DNA of 64,000 nucleotides, from assembly GCF_022539665.2 (NCBI RefSeq), contig NC_081335.1, forward strand, positions 8,432,001-8,496,000, written 5' to 3'. This DNA is from Daphnia carinata. Its lineage: Eukaryota > Arthropoda > Branchiopoda > Diplostraca > Daphniidae. Shown here one piece after another: positions 48,201 through 61,371 of this stretch. The notes under the pieces were generated by a model that saw only the letters and a list, made by a program, of their open reading frames with translations, made no database searches and was not told the origin of the DNA. How positions within the stretch are numbered: the first letter of the stretch is position 1; every line of letters begins with the position of its first letter. The position numbers and the translations under genes are program-made.

Positions 48201-49417
48201 AAATGAACTGTATTCTTCCCACTGTTTTTAATAATGCTATATCAACTGATGTGATTGGGTGGTCCTTTTTTCTTGTTATTCTGCTATCTACGATACTGGG
48301 ATCGGACCGGATCTATCTTACGACATGTTTGCGGATGAAGGGATGGCATGTTTAACGTCTGTCCTGCATGCAATCTACCCGCTTAATTGTTTGGTTATGG
48401 CGCTATAAAAATAGAGGTAATTGTCTGAAATACTAACAATCAAGGTACGATCACGTTAAGCGCTAATTTTCGCACTTCGTTTTGAAGTTAAGATTTTCAT
48501 TGGGTATCAAATAGTAAAACTAGATGGCGCTGTTGTTTCCCTATCATGGCTGATTGTCGTGACTAGTAAAGTTGATGTGTGTTAATTTTCTTAACTATGG
48601 TGTGTTTCAAAGGAATATTCATGTCAAAATTAACGGTAAGTTATCTACGGTTTTGTACTTTCATTTTTGGGTATGTATTGGAATGAAAACACTCTAAATT
48701 GGTTGTTTTTTCATGTGTGACAATTTCAATGTTGATCAGCTATGCCAGCTGCTCAGCTAGGCTATCCATACTTTTGTTTTTTACGCTATTTACTCGTGGG
48801 AAAAGTATTTAACTCACAATATGCCATTTGTGCCCTTAATTCTTTCCAGAGCATAGAAGGCAAATTTAAATACTTGTCAACTTTACCATGGGGGCATTCC
48901 TTTCAAATGAGTTCATCGCAACAGATTGTCAATTGATTAGAAAGGATGTAGTGGATGGTTTGCAAACCCAAGCTTACTGGATGGTCTCTTACGATTTGAG
49001 ATATCTAGTAGTTGCACATTTATGTTGAAAGAACTAATTGGAAGTACTGATACTTTTCACCTTTAAATTCCCCCACAGCTTATCTGTAGTAGACTTTGGA
49101 ATGTTTACGCTATGAAAAAAACTCAATAACACTATGGTTCGTTAAATGTTACCGTTACAAGTAGGTTGCCAATGGAAAACTGTTTGATTGTCATAGTGTA
49201 TCTCTTTCCTGTGATGAATTTTATTTGTTTTTTGTTTGTTTTTGTTTTTTACAAGATTTTGTCGGTGAAGATGACTATGAGTATGCTATTGTTTTTTTCA
49301 TTTAATTTATTTCCTTTTTTAATACAGATCGGTAATGAAAAAGAAACGAGTCCTGTTCTTCGCCTCATTTTCTCCTCATTGTCATCAAGCTGATCGTCTC
49401 TGCCTCACTGTCCTCTT
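45218..49417. other. gene-poor AT-rich interval
   Basis: No supported gene over about 4.2 kb. Well-formed splice-like pairs occur, for example TCTCCCAG|ATG at about 46480 and GATGAAAG|GTAAGAC at about 46511, but give no open chain. The 47.6-48.2 kb stretch is rich in AAATCG/CGAAAA words and looks repeat-derived. TAGATGG motifs cluster at 46.0-46.3 kb and recur at 48.52 kb. Confidence 0.5.
46010..46290. repeat. cluster of degenerate GCTAGATGG-containing repeats
   Basis: Units of the form (GT)CGTTTCTGGTCGCTAGATGGCA recur loosely at about 46016 (TTAGATGGATT), 46060 (GTCGTTAGATGACG), 46137 (GTCGCTAGATGGCA), 46200 (GACCGCCTGATGGCA), 46235 (GTCGCTAGATGGTA) and 46270 (GGTGCTAGATGGTA). Spacing is irregular (35-80 bp). 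The core resembles the GATGGCGC/GGTGGCGC half of CTCF-type sites; regulatory function is inference. Confidence 0.5.
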
Positions 49418-49652
49418 CATCGCCGTCCTCGTCCGTCCTCGTCATCGCCGTCCTCGTCATCGCCGTCCTCGTCATCGCCGTCCTCGTCATCGCCGTCCTC
49501 GTCATCGCCGTCCTCGTCTCGCCGTCATCGCCGTCCTCGTCTCGCCGTCATCGCCGTCCTCGTCTCGCCGTCATCGCCGTCCTCGTCTCGCCGTCACCGC
49601 CGTCCTCGTCTCCCGTCACCGCCGTTCTCGTCTCGCTGTCATCGCCGCCGTC
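49418..49652. repeat. two-tier minisatellite (15-bp then 23-bp units)
   Basis: Five exact copies of the 15-mer GTCATCGCCGTCCTC (49441-49515) are followed by a 23-bp unit made of GTCTCGCC plus GTCATCGCCGTCCTC. That unit has three exact copies (49516-49584) and then diverging copies. The plus strand is open through the array and would give Arg/His/Pro repeats (RHRRP), but there is no evidence that it is translated. The strand is nearly free of A. Confidence 0.9.
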
Positions 49653-49835
49653 GTCTTTGCTGTCTCCAAGCTGATCGCCTTAGCCTTGCCATCTTCATTT
49701 CGCTATCTTCGCTTCATCGTCATCGAGCTAATCGCCTTTGCCGCATCATCGTCGATCGCGCCCGTCTTTGCCTCATCCCCCTCATCGTGGAGCCTCGCGT
49801 TTTGGTATTGTTTTGTTTTGTATTGTCGTGTAGTG

Positions 49836-50179
49836 TAAGCTAACCCGTTGGCTGCCACCCATTTTTCTCCCATTTTTTTTTGTAGCTGTAGGGACCGGCG
49901 GCGCTGTTCTACCCCTAGGTTGATCACCTATTGGGGTAGGGCAGTCGCCTGCGCCTTCGGGCGCATTTAGGCAATGCACCAGCAGGGCCTTCTCTTTGTC
50001 GATTTGATGGTGGAGTAACCCGGGGTGTGCATTCCCATAAAGGCCTCCACCATCAAGTCAGCCCGGACTTGTCGAAAGACAAGTCCCCCTTGCATCGTGT
50101 TCCATCTGAAACGATGGTAGAGACTGTAGAAGAACAACCTACGGGTTGTAATGGCTTGGCAGCCAACGGGTTAGCTTAA
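49836..50179. mobile_element. 344-bp TIR element with a chain of strong hairpins
   Basis: Perfect 22-bp terminal inverted repeats (49836-49857, starting TAAGCTAACCCG; 50158-50179) are flanked by AGTG on both sides (49832-49835 and 50180-50183), a likely 4-bp target duplication. Internal stems: 49909-49920 with 49926-49939 (CTACCCC/GGGGTAG plus TAGGT/ACCTA); 49950-49955 with 49960-49965 around a TTCG loop; 50001-50015 with 50045-50059 (14 Watson-Crick pairs plus one G-T); 50065-50073 with 50078-50086 around GAAA; 50112-50117 with 50093-50098; 50135-50140 with 50145-50150 around TACG. No transposase ORF. It is non-autonomous; superfamily not assigned. The hairpin order resembles a structured RNA more than a plain MITE. 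Confidence 0.75.
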
Positions 50180-50183
50180 GTGT

Positions 50184-50579
50184 TTGTGTATTATGTATGT
50201 ATGTATAATTGTATAATGTATTTAGTAATATGTAAATGTAATGTAAAACGTGGCGGAATTGTGGGTGGAGGTGGGACAATACAAAACCGATTCCAATTAT
50301 ATCTTTGTGTATTTATTTTTGGTATCTAAGAAGCAATCATTTTTAAGACATATTAGCTCGAATGGTTACTTAATGGTCGACAGGCAATAACACACGATTT
50401 TGACTTGCAATGCAAATTCCACCATCTACAGCCTGTTTCTTGTCCCAAGCCTTCAAATTTCTGGAAGTGCAAACAGACTTTCTTAGTATTCACCACACGC
50501 AAACACTTTTTTCGACTCCAAATTTTGCGCATTACTCCGTTCTGATATTTTCACAAATTCCATTTAACTGATTGGCAAA
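50184..50579. other. non-coding spacer
   Basis: AT-rich sequence between the TIR element and the minus-strand decayed gene. No gene is seen. Confidence 0.5.
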
Positions 50580-51803
50580 TTAGTTCAATAACTTCCAATT
50601 TAATTCACCAAGGAGCAAAGGAAAACAAGTTGAACAATATATGATATGTTGATCAGCCTTCAACTTGGATTCTTGTCCCTGAAATGCTGCTTTCTGGAAC
50701 ATTACTCCAACATGCATCTCGTCCATTCCATCTGAAAAAAAAAACAGTATTTATTAGTTTTCTCACAATGTATCACGGGTAAGATTTAGGTGGAAGAAAC
50801 TGAAGTGCCACTAATTTTACAGCGCATTATCTAAAGATGCCCTACTTTCTCGCAACTCTCCTTGTGCAATTTGTAACCAAACTGTTCGGGTTTGTTCTTC
50901 AAAGTTAATGCAGCAGTTTATCAGTGAACAAAATTCTACTTAATTACCAATGGCTTCTTTCCCTCCAATTTTTAAGACCAAAAGATAAAATAGCAAATTA
51001 ATCACACGAAGTAGAATAACAAAAGAATAAAATCGTTCAGAACTATCAGCCAGTCATTTTTTAACACATTTCCAAAAATTCGATGTTTGCAATGAAGAAT
51101 TTGTTGAATTCGATGTTATCGAAAAAATGATCAAACAGAACGACGTTTTTAAAATGTGTTCCAAAATGGGCATAATTGTTACGTAAGTACAAAAAACAAG
51201 TAATAAGAAAAGCCAACGCATCGCCAAAGGATCACATACTACGTAAGCTACCGCTATAAAAGTTAGTTCGAACGTTGGCAATATCTGCTTTATCAGAAGG
51301 AAGAACATTGACAAAAATGAAACCACTCGCAGCTGCTGGACTTTCTAATGTTTGAATGCAGCACGACACGTTTTTTCACTACCCAAGACGCAAAGTGTTG
51401 ACTTCAAATAGTAGGTAACTATACTCCCTAAAAGAAAATCTAGAACCTTAAACATCTAACCTATTCAAGGAGAATTAGTAAATGATGTAGGATAGATAAA
51501 TACTTCACCTTCAAACATTTCTATGTACAATACGGTAATCGGCTTCATGTTCGATGTGGATAGATTTGTCGTACTTTTGGCCTGAATAGACGCGAATGTT
51601 CCATAAACAGCGACCGACCCAGTATTCTTAAGATGAATGTGAAAAAAACTGTGATCCTATATTGGCCAAAAAAAAAAATCAAGAGTTGAACCGTTAAGGA
51701 TTATTTATTCCATTCTTACCCATCTATGTTCTTTTCTACCAACTGCTGACAACTCAAGTCCCAAATTGACGCATCACCTCCACATAATTAGTTGTTCCAA
51801 GAC
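50580..51803 (-). pseudogene. three-exon gene remnant with a frameshift, unidentified
   Basis: Exons 51803-51720, 51656-51509 and 50731-50580 have good splice sites. Exons 2 and 3 join in phase: HIHLKNTGSVAVYGTFASIQ, then NMKPITVLYIEMFED, then GMDEMHVGVMFQKAAFQGQE, ending at TAA. In exon 1 the reading LGTTNYVEVMRQFG runs into a stop, while the downstream reading LELSAVGRKEHRW is in the next frame, so a 1-nt shift lies within CAATTTGGGACTT (about 51766). No start was found. This is either a pseudogene or a gene with a sequence error. Family not recognised. Confidence 0.35.
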
Positions 51804-52791
51804 CTGAAGCAAAAACAAAAAAAAATGGATGAACAGTATCTTTCGTAATACTGGAGGTACAGCAAGGCCAAACATTTCCCATTACATGTGTATAGGTCAG
51901 ACGAAAGACTCAAAAGGGACCATGTGATTACTGTACCCTGTTTCCTGACGAAGGCCAGCAAGCTTGTATGAGATAGAAATTAAAAACTGCAGGATTCAAA
52001 ATTTTGGCAAAAAGTCTTCAGTAAGCAAGAATGGAGTGGATGTGTATCATACAAGTAAAAATTTTACGCCAAAAGAAAACGCATTTCAACATTGCATGCA
52101 AACAATTCCCATCAAGATTTAGGCATTCGTGCGTACGGCAAAATGTTTTCTATGATCAATTAAATTACGACTACGTTAAATTTGGACAAAGTAATGTGAA
52201 AATGCATTTTCTTTGTTGGTCATTGCAGAGTCTAGGGGCCAAAGAATTACAAGAAAGGAAGACGTATTTAAGCAGTAAAAGACCGGACAATACGTCAGAC
52301 GATGATCCCTGACAAAGGCTATATCCAAAATGGCGAAGGATGGACTTCGGGCCAATTTTTGCCCGCGACGTTGCCAGATCGAGAACGAAGATCTTAAATC
52401 TTAAAAAGAAATATTTTCAATATTTCGAAAAGTAAATAAAAAATAAATAACAAATAATGCCGACTAACATTTTGGCTTGGAATTTTGTTTCAATTTACCG
52501 CCAAAGCCAAAATAAATGCCGATTCCAAGTATGTGATTAGTTTTTGCCTTAATTATGTAGATTGTTAACAAAACGGAATCACTTATTCGTGTAATGTGGG
52601 TCGAATGAATGGCAAACTTTTCTTTAAGCAAGCAATGTTTAATAATTTAGAAATGGGAAAATCTTTCCATCGGAGTATTGTGTTAAATTTTTTGTATTTG
52701 ATAACGCTTTACGTAATGATAACTTTTGTAGCAATTTGTGGTAATAAAGCGAGTATTCATTCAATTACACTTGGCATCCAATAATAGAAAT
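51804..52791. other. non-coding spacer downstream of ALDH7A1
   Basis: No supported gene. The ORF at 52031-52312 lacks features. It should contain the ALDH7A1 3' UTR near 52.7 kb. Confidence 0.5.
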
Positions 52792-54685
<1,894 letters not shown>

Positions 54686-56393
54686 CTCACTTGTACTTAT
54701 CAACGTGTAATTCTAATTCTTTCTGTGGGCTTATAGACACCGGCAGAATCGTCTGCTTCAACTCCAAACGCCATCTTCCGGGACAAATAGTCTTTATTCA
54801 CTAGGTGAAATAAAATTTTTAACCGTCAATAGTAACCCAAATAAACATCTGAATCAAATATGTCTAGTAACATCTAAAAATTTGCGATCCTTCCTTGTTT
54901 AGACAGAGCTTTATGACATAAGAAGAGTATATAAAAAATTAAACGAAGCGGTTAGACAACGGTTAAACCAGCTATTTTACGATGGTGTAAGACTATTTTT
55001 GGAAATAAAACATGTAAATTCCTGTTCACAATGCCAGTTGCCTCAAACTAGCAGGCGCAGGAAAGCAATTTGTCTGACGTGCCATACTACTAACTGAAGT
55101 GCATCAGTATTCATGTTGGATGTAGGATTTGCAGTACGTCCAAAAAAAGTTTTATGGAACACTTTAACATCATATGCCATAACAGTAATTCTTTTGCTGT
55201 TTACTCGGCCGACGAGCAATTAGATTAGAAGCACTAGAACGGACTACAAGACTCTTGTGGCTAAAGCAGTACAATCCCGTGTCAAATTCGCCAGAGACAA
55301 ACGGGCCAATCGTTTCTTTTCTTGTCGTTTCCCTAACGTTGATTCTCGTCGACAAGGCCTAGGATGCGCTTCAACTGTTTTTGTTGTGAAATCAGTCCAG
55401 TTTTGCGAAGCACCAACGTTCTGTTAAGCCCAATATCATTAGCGAGTACGATGTTTGACAACTGCTAAGTTTTTCCAACTGTTTGCAAACATATAGGATA
55501 GGGGAATACATGCTGCCATCGATTAAAATGAATGCATTAGACATAGGTCTTCCATAGCATCCATGAGTTGCAAAGCATGAGGTGTTACCATCAGGTAAGA
55601 ATTAAGGACGCCATTGTAGATATTGAAGAGGGCCAGAGTAAGTATAAACACAAAGCTCAACAGCTTGTCGAATCTTCAGGAGTTTGCACTCCATATAACC
55701 ACCTAGTAATGAGACGAACATTAAATTTTGTTTTGCGATAAATTGCATGACAGTACATGTAATAGATTACCTTGATCAAGTTAAATATTCGAAAGACTGG
55801 AATAAAGCCAGAATTAAACTATTTGTTTTACGATGTTTAGCTTTGTTTCTACGGCTCGTATGAAAACATAATAGCTTTGCATATAATTTCGTAAAGATAA
55901 TCTACTTAATCAAATGTGCGATAAGCAATAAATGTACGCCGTTCACAACGACCTACTTACAATTTCAATTACTTACCGAAAAAAAGGCGTGGCTGTCAAC
56001 GAGAGGTGTGCGTGAACGTTGCGTGTTCTTGTCCTTATCTTCTTGTGATCCAGCACGTGAATGGCACTCTTTGTGTCCACAATTATCCATTGGCGTTAAG
56101 AGTAGCACACAATCAGTTTGCATGTACGCACAGATATGTGGCCCCTTGTAGTAAACTCCACATTGCACCACCATTTAGGTTGTATCCCATTTCTATATCA
56201 CACAATTGAATAAACATTGAAATTTGGACTGGGTAACATTCAACCTTGAGTGCAATTACATCACCCAAGGCTAGTTGCTTACAAAGATATAACATTAATC
56301 TTTTAAATCTTCCAAATGCAATTGCGCGTCAGGCAAAAAAAAAAAGGAATCTTAAGATAAATGTCTTATAACAATTGGTAATGTTAAGAGACC
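54686..56393. other. non-coding spacer
   Basis: About 1.7 kb between the divergent ALDH7A1 and MINPP-like genes. Only short ORFs without features. Confidence 0.55.
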
Positions 56394-56400
56394 TATATAA
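56394..56400 (+). promoter_or_regulatory. TATA box of the MINPP-like gene
   Basis: TATATAA followed by AGG. A 5' UTR exon ends at AATACAG|GTAAGC (56476/56477), and the next exon begins after CCATACAG (56556), eight bases before the ATG at 56564. Confidence 0.7.
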
Positions 56401-56563
56401 AGGCAGCCTACCCAACACGGTCTTTAGATTATTGCTTCTGTAGGCTTTGTCTCTGATTCACTTGAACAGAATACAGGTAAGCATTTTTCACCTATTTGTT
56501 CTGTTACCTGTTGAGCTATGAAAAATTATTAATTTAAATTACCTTTAACCATACAGCTTGAAG

Positions 56564-58286
56564 ATGATTGCGGTGAAAATAGCCGTGGTTGTTCTCTTGG
56601 CGATCGTATGCGTCTCGGCCGAAACATCATGCTATGCAAATGTAGCCAATCCTAACCTTTACTTTGCCACTAAAACGTCGTACAAATTTATCAAAAACAC
56701 CAACACTGATCAAATCACTCTACCTGGTAATGAATTAGATTTTTTAAATTTAGCAATGATTACCTTAACACGTCGATTCAAAACTCAGGATGCGAGGCAG
56801 TTCAAATGTGGCTCTTTTCCCGGCACGGAACCCGTTATCCTCGTAACGATCCCGAACCTGGAGGCGAAGAATATCGTCAAACAGATGACGGCAGCATTGA
56901 ATCACGTGAAATGGAACTCGATGCTCTGACGCAACAGATGCCCATCCTCCGTGACGCTGTCGTTCAAAATCACGAAAGCGGAAGAGGAGAATTATGCGCT
57001 GAAGATGTGCAAAATCTGAGAGGGTGGACCATCGACATTCCTCCTGAATTAGAGGAGAAATTGGCACCTGCCGGTGAAGAAGAAATGCACGATATTGGTG
57101 ATCGTTATACTGCCCGTTTGCCCGGCTTGCTCGACCATTCCTATAAAGATGGCGATTATGTGGTATGTCGTCAATTTAACTGAATTTTTAAAATTTACTA
57201 CTGAAATTTTGGGTTTGATGTTACAGTTCCGTTTCACGACGGCCAGCCGAGCGGAAAAGAGTTGCCATCATTTCGCCAAAGGTGTGTGGGGTAATAATGA
57301 AGAAGACACTATCGTTTATCCTGTTCCGATTGAAAACGATCCACTTATCCGGGTAATTATAGAGACTAAAAATGTAATTCAGATAATGACGCTAATTACC
57401 TGTGTGGGCGTAACTTAGTTTTACAAGGTGTGCAGCAAATGGTACGACGAAGTGGACAACAACACGGCGTCTCGCGTCGAATGGCAAGCATTCATCGACG
57501 GGCCTGAAGTGGCCGCCACAGTAGCCGCTGTTTCTAAGCGTCTAGGTTTCGTTGTTCCGCTCTCTTACGGTACATGCAAAATATTTTAAATCATTTAAAA
57601 ACATATTCAATAGTTTTAACTTGTATAATAGATCAAGTATCGTTGACTTATACAATGTGCCGATACGATAAAGCCTTGTACTACGGTCAGCTGTCGCCGT
57701 GGTGCGCCGCCTTCTCCAATCCTGATTTGCTCGTTCTCGAGTACGTGGATGATCTTCTTTACTATTACAAGGACGGCTATGGATTTGAAATTAACTGGAA
57801 GCAAGCCTGTAATCCCGTCGTCGATGTTGCCAACTATTTCAAGTAAATCCTTTATTTTGAAATTCACCAGTTCTCACCTAATTTTTCAAAAAAAAAAATC
57901 TATTTAGTTCAATCGTGCTTGGAGCTACGAACAAACCGTACGGCATCTTTTATTTCTCGCATTCGGGAGCCATGGCTAAATTGTTGGCTCGTTGGGGACT
58001 GTACAATGACACGATAGTGCCTACGGCGTCCAACTTTGCATTCCAATCAGGACGTCAATGGAGCACGTCTCGTATGCAAAACTTTGGCGTCAATATGGTC
58101 TTTGTTTTATTCCGTTGCGAACTCAATACTTACAAGGTGCAGTTGTACGTCAACGAGAGGCTGACCCACATCCCCGGATGCGCCCAGGACACTTGCCTCT
58201 TTTCAGAGTTTGCCGCTATCGTCAAGCCCATCATCGAGACGTGCGACTTGGACGCCATTTGCGAGAATCCTCCTGCTTACTTTTAA
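56564..58286 (+). CDS. multiple inositol polyphosphate phosphatase-like (MINPP1 family)
   Basis: 467 aa from exons 56564-56726, 56789-57162, 57227-57352, 57419-57569, 57632-57842 and 57908-58286. Signal peptide MIAVKIAVVVLLAIVCVSA. Histidine-phosphatase motif SRHGTRYP (Arg66, nucleophile His67). FRFTTASRAEKSCHHFAKG, MCRYDKALYYGQLSPWCAAF and NLIFVL-like NMVFVLFRCE follow the MINPP1 order. The usual C-terminal HAE proton-donor triad reads HSG (360-362), so the acidic residue is missing there. No KDEL-type ER signal; the chain ends NPPAYF, so it may be secreted or lysosomal. The family removes phosphates from InsP6/InsP5. Whether this copy is active is open. Confidence 0.88.
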
Positions 58287-58965
58287 TTGCATTTGCAATT
58301 TGAAAAAGAATTAAATCAAAACTGCGCTCTATCGAACTAAAATACATTTTGTTTTATCTCACCGTTAGTTAGAAGATTGGCATCAGTCAGCGATGAAATT
58401 CAAAGATGGAATCAACTGTGTGTACGGGTTAGATCAAACGTTGAATCTTGGCCCCTTCGGGCATCTGGCCTTGTAGTCAAATCGGGTGGACTGATCTAAC
58501 CGAAATTTTACCTAAATCAAGGATCAGTTCTCATGAATGAAATGCATGACTGACATTGAAGCTTTCAAGTTGTCCATGCCGCACTGAAAAAGCAAAAAGC
58601 ATTTCCTTGTTGATCTTGCAACAGAATTTCAGCAATGTTGCTAAATCATCGAATCTTTTGGCCTGAAGCCAAATTTGGTAAAACAGCGTATTGCAGTCAC
58701 CGATAATTCATCAAATCTTGATGAACGTGGGCAGTCACGAACATTCTTTTTCCTTTCATCAGAGCCTTCTAGTAGACGTAACACATTCTCTAGCCATTGC
58801 AGTCTCGAGTTTTCAATCAGTCCCAGACTATCCTTCGTCCAATCCACTTGTCTAGTGTTATGTATCTGGTGTTTAACTTTCCAATCTCCTGCTGTTTTAC
58901 CGTTCAGCCTTTTTCCTCGCGATTTGGGATTCACGCCCAAAAATCAACTTTCACCTACAAAAACG
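58287..58965. other. spacer between MINPP-like gene and UGT 2
   Basis: About 680 bp. The UGT reading frame is open for 97 codons upstream of the chosen ATG, but that part lacks family similarity and is taken as 5' leader. No TATA box was recognised. Confidence 0.5.
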
Positions 58966-60596
58966 ATGATTGCTTATTCCACGTTCATCCTTTTGTTGAT
59001 GACTTGTCTAATTTCAACTTGCACGTCTCACAAAATTCTCATTTTGTCCCCAATCACAACACCAAGCCACACCAACGTTTTGACTCCGTTGGTCATCACG
59101 TTGGCCAATCGTGGCCATCAAGTTACTTACTGGAATGGATTAAAACCTTCGTTAACTTTAAATTCGACTCCTAATTTGAGAATGTTTTACTCACCGAATT
59201 TGCAAAGAATCAACAGCGATCATCAAATCGGATTCAACGATCGAAAAAGTCCTTTCCGTCTTCTCATGGACATTCCAAAACGAATGGTGACTTATTGCAC
59301 GGCCGTTTTCCAGGATCTTGTCTTCCATCAGTTGATGAAATCTAAAGAACGATACGATCTGCTCATCATCGAAGGCGTTTTTAATGAATGCTCTTTAATT
59401 TTAGCTGAAATTTTAGACACACCTTTCATTTATTTCAACTGCATGTCACCTCCACCATGGCTGCTGCATGCAGTGGGTTCGCCATTGTCTCTCGAACAAT
59501 TCCCTCATCCTGGATTCAGTTACACCGACGAAATGAATTTGTGGCAACGGACTTTAAATTCTGTCGTTGGCGTGATGGTCGTCTATTTTCATCGATGGTA
59601 CGTCATGTCTATCGTGGATAACCTGGCGGCCGAAATGTTTGGAAGAGGAAATTTGACCTCCGTCGTGGAAACCCAGGATCGTTATTTAAGTCTATTGATG
59701 ACAAATATTCATTTTAGTATTAATTACCAACTACCAACATCACCAGCTGTTGTTCAAGTCGGTGGATTGTACTGTGTTCCGCCTAAAGCCTTACCGGACG
59801 AACTGGAATCTTTTATTAATGGTTCCGGCGATGCTGGATTCATCCTCGTTAGTTTCGGTTCCATCCTGAAAGGAGCAGAAATGTCTGATGATATACGATG
59901 TCTTTTGCTGTCGACATTTGCCAGGTTAACACAAAGAGTCGTCATGAAATGGGAAAATGAAAGTAAAATAGGACGTGATGAAATCATTCCACCTAATGTT
60001 AAACTTTTACCTTGGCTACCTCAACAAGATCTTCTTGGTCATCCCAAGATAAAACTATTCATCAATCATGGTGGATTGAACAGTAAACAAGAAGCTGTTT
60101 ATCACGGCGTTCCTTTCATTGCTCTGCCAGTCTTTGCCGACCAACCCATCAATGCCCAGAAGGCTCGAGACGATGGCTACGCCATTTTGCTCGATTGGGA
60201 CAACTTAAGTGAAGAGATTTTGTTTGATTCTATTCAACAGATGCTCTTCGATCCAAGGTTTGCTTTCGAAAATGATGAATCACTTTTTGTTTTTATAAAC
60301 ATATTACTTTTAGGTTTGCCTCGAGAATGAAACAAGTTTCAACGTTGATGCATGACCAGATGGATCAACCTTTGGATCGTGCCGTCTATTGGATCGAATA
60401 CGTGGTACGTCACCATGGTGCGTCACATTTGCGTGGCTCTTCTCGTAAACTTTCCCTCTACCAACGTGGTTTTTTGGACGTGCTGCTCCTCGTCCTCGTT
60501 TTTACCTTCTTAATCGTATACGTTGCATTCCGACTTTGTCGACGTTTTGCATCGAATGGCACGTACTCAACCAGCGCTGCCAAAAAAGACGAATGA
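58966..60596 (+). CDS. UDP-glycosyltransferase 2 (UGT family)
   Basis: 524 aa from exons 58966-60257 and 60314-60596. Signal peptide MIAYSTFILLLMTCL. His35 in PITTPSHTN is the presumed catalytic base. Donor domain with WLPQQDLLGHP, the canonical NHGGLNSKQEAVYHG signature, and FADQPINAQKARDDGYA. TM segment (LLLVLVFTFLIVYVAF) and a cytosolic tail ending KKDE, a KKXX ER-retrieval signal. The single intron falls at DPR|F, as in the other UGTs. The ATG chosen starts the signal peptide; the upstream open frame is not used. It faces UGT 3 tail to tail, so the pair arose by duplication with inversion or was rearranged later. Confidence 0.94.
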
Positions 60597-61371
60597 GAAC
60601 AAATTTATATCTCTGCTTAAAAATAATTTATTTTTAAAATAAAATCATTTTACATTTGTTTTTTATTAAATGAAAATTTGTTTGGTGCATCACATCATAT
60701 TTAATTGATATACAAATATTGATAAGAATGTCATGCAACAGCGTGTCCGAGTCTGTCACGGAGGTAATCGCATGGTGCGGTTCCTACCAAATAAAAGCAA
60801 AGAAGTTTTATTCAACTGCAATGTGAGTTAACTAAAGATAGAAGACACAAAAAGGAGCAGCTTCAAAGATTTTTACTCAAAGATAACCATAGCCACAGGC
60901 AACTAACCGTACATAATACATTAGAAGCCGTAGTACGTCATGGCCTCCGGCCAAACCAAGAATGGCAATCTCGCGTATGGAACCATTCTAGGATATGCAA
61001 ACGTGCTCCATACAAACACAGCGAATGGTAAGTGCGTCGTATCAGAAAAGGCCAAAAGTTTCACTTTTTTTATGCATTTTTTTTAAGCCAACCCTATTTT
61101 AAAAACCTTAGGATAAAAACTGGCCAGCCATAATGAAATAGCTCGTCTAGACGAGCTATACAGTTGAATAACCTAGATGTACCATTTTACATCAACGGTA
61201 TTTAAAATTTTACATCATTTTGTTAAAGGCGTGTTTGAAGATCAGCTTTCGGGCACTGATCGTTGATAATGGTGCCATACAATCCAACATTTCAGAGACA
61301 AGCTTTTTCTTAGAATTTATTGCATTCCTCTCTGAAATCCGCTTCGAGAAAATTCTATAGCATTTGGTGCA
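60597..61371. other. convergent 3' flank between UGT 2 and UGT 3
   Basis: It contains AATAAA at 60638-60643 for UGT 2. A perfect short palindrome, TAGCTCGTCTAGACGAGCTA, lies at about 61139-61158 and could form a hairpin between the two convergent genes. No gene is seen. Confidence 0.6.
60638..60643 (+). terminator. polyadenylation signal of UGT 2
   Basis: AATAAA about 42 bp after the UGT 2 stop codon. Confidence 0.65.

Noticed and set aside
49335-49838. 167-codon ORF giving RHRRP repeats
   Set aside because: Produced by the 15/23-bp minisatellite being stop-free on this strand; flanks show no coding character.
58675-58965. 97-codon in-frame extension upstream of the UGT 2 ATG
   Set aside because: No similarity to UGTs, and it would bury the signal peptide that starts at 58966.
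60250-60325. AGGTTTGC direct repeat at both ends of the UGT 2 intron, as a sign of intron gain
   Set aside because: UGTs 1 and 3 have an intron at the same place without the repeat, so the intron is ancestral and the repeat is probably chance.
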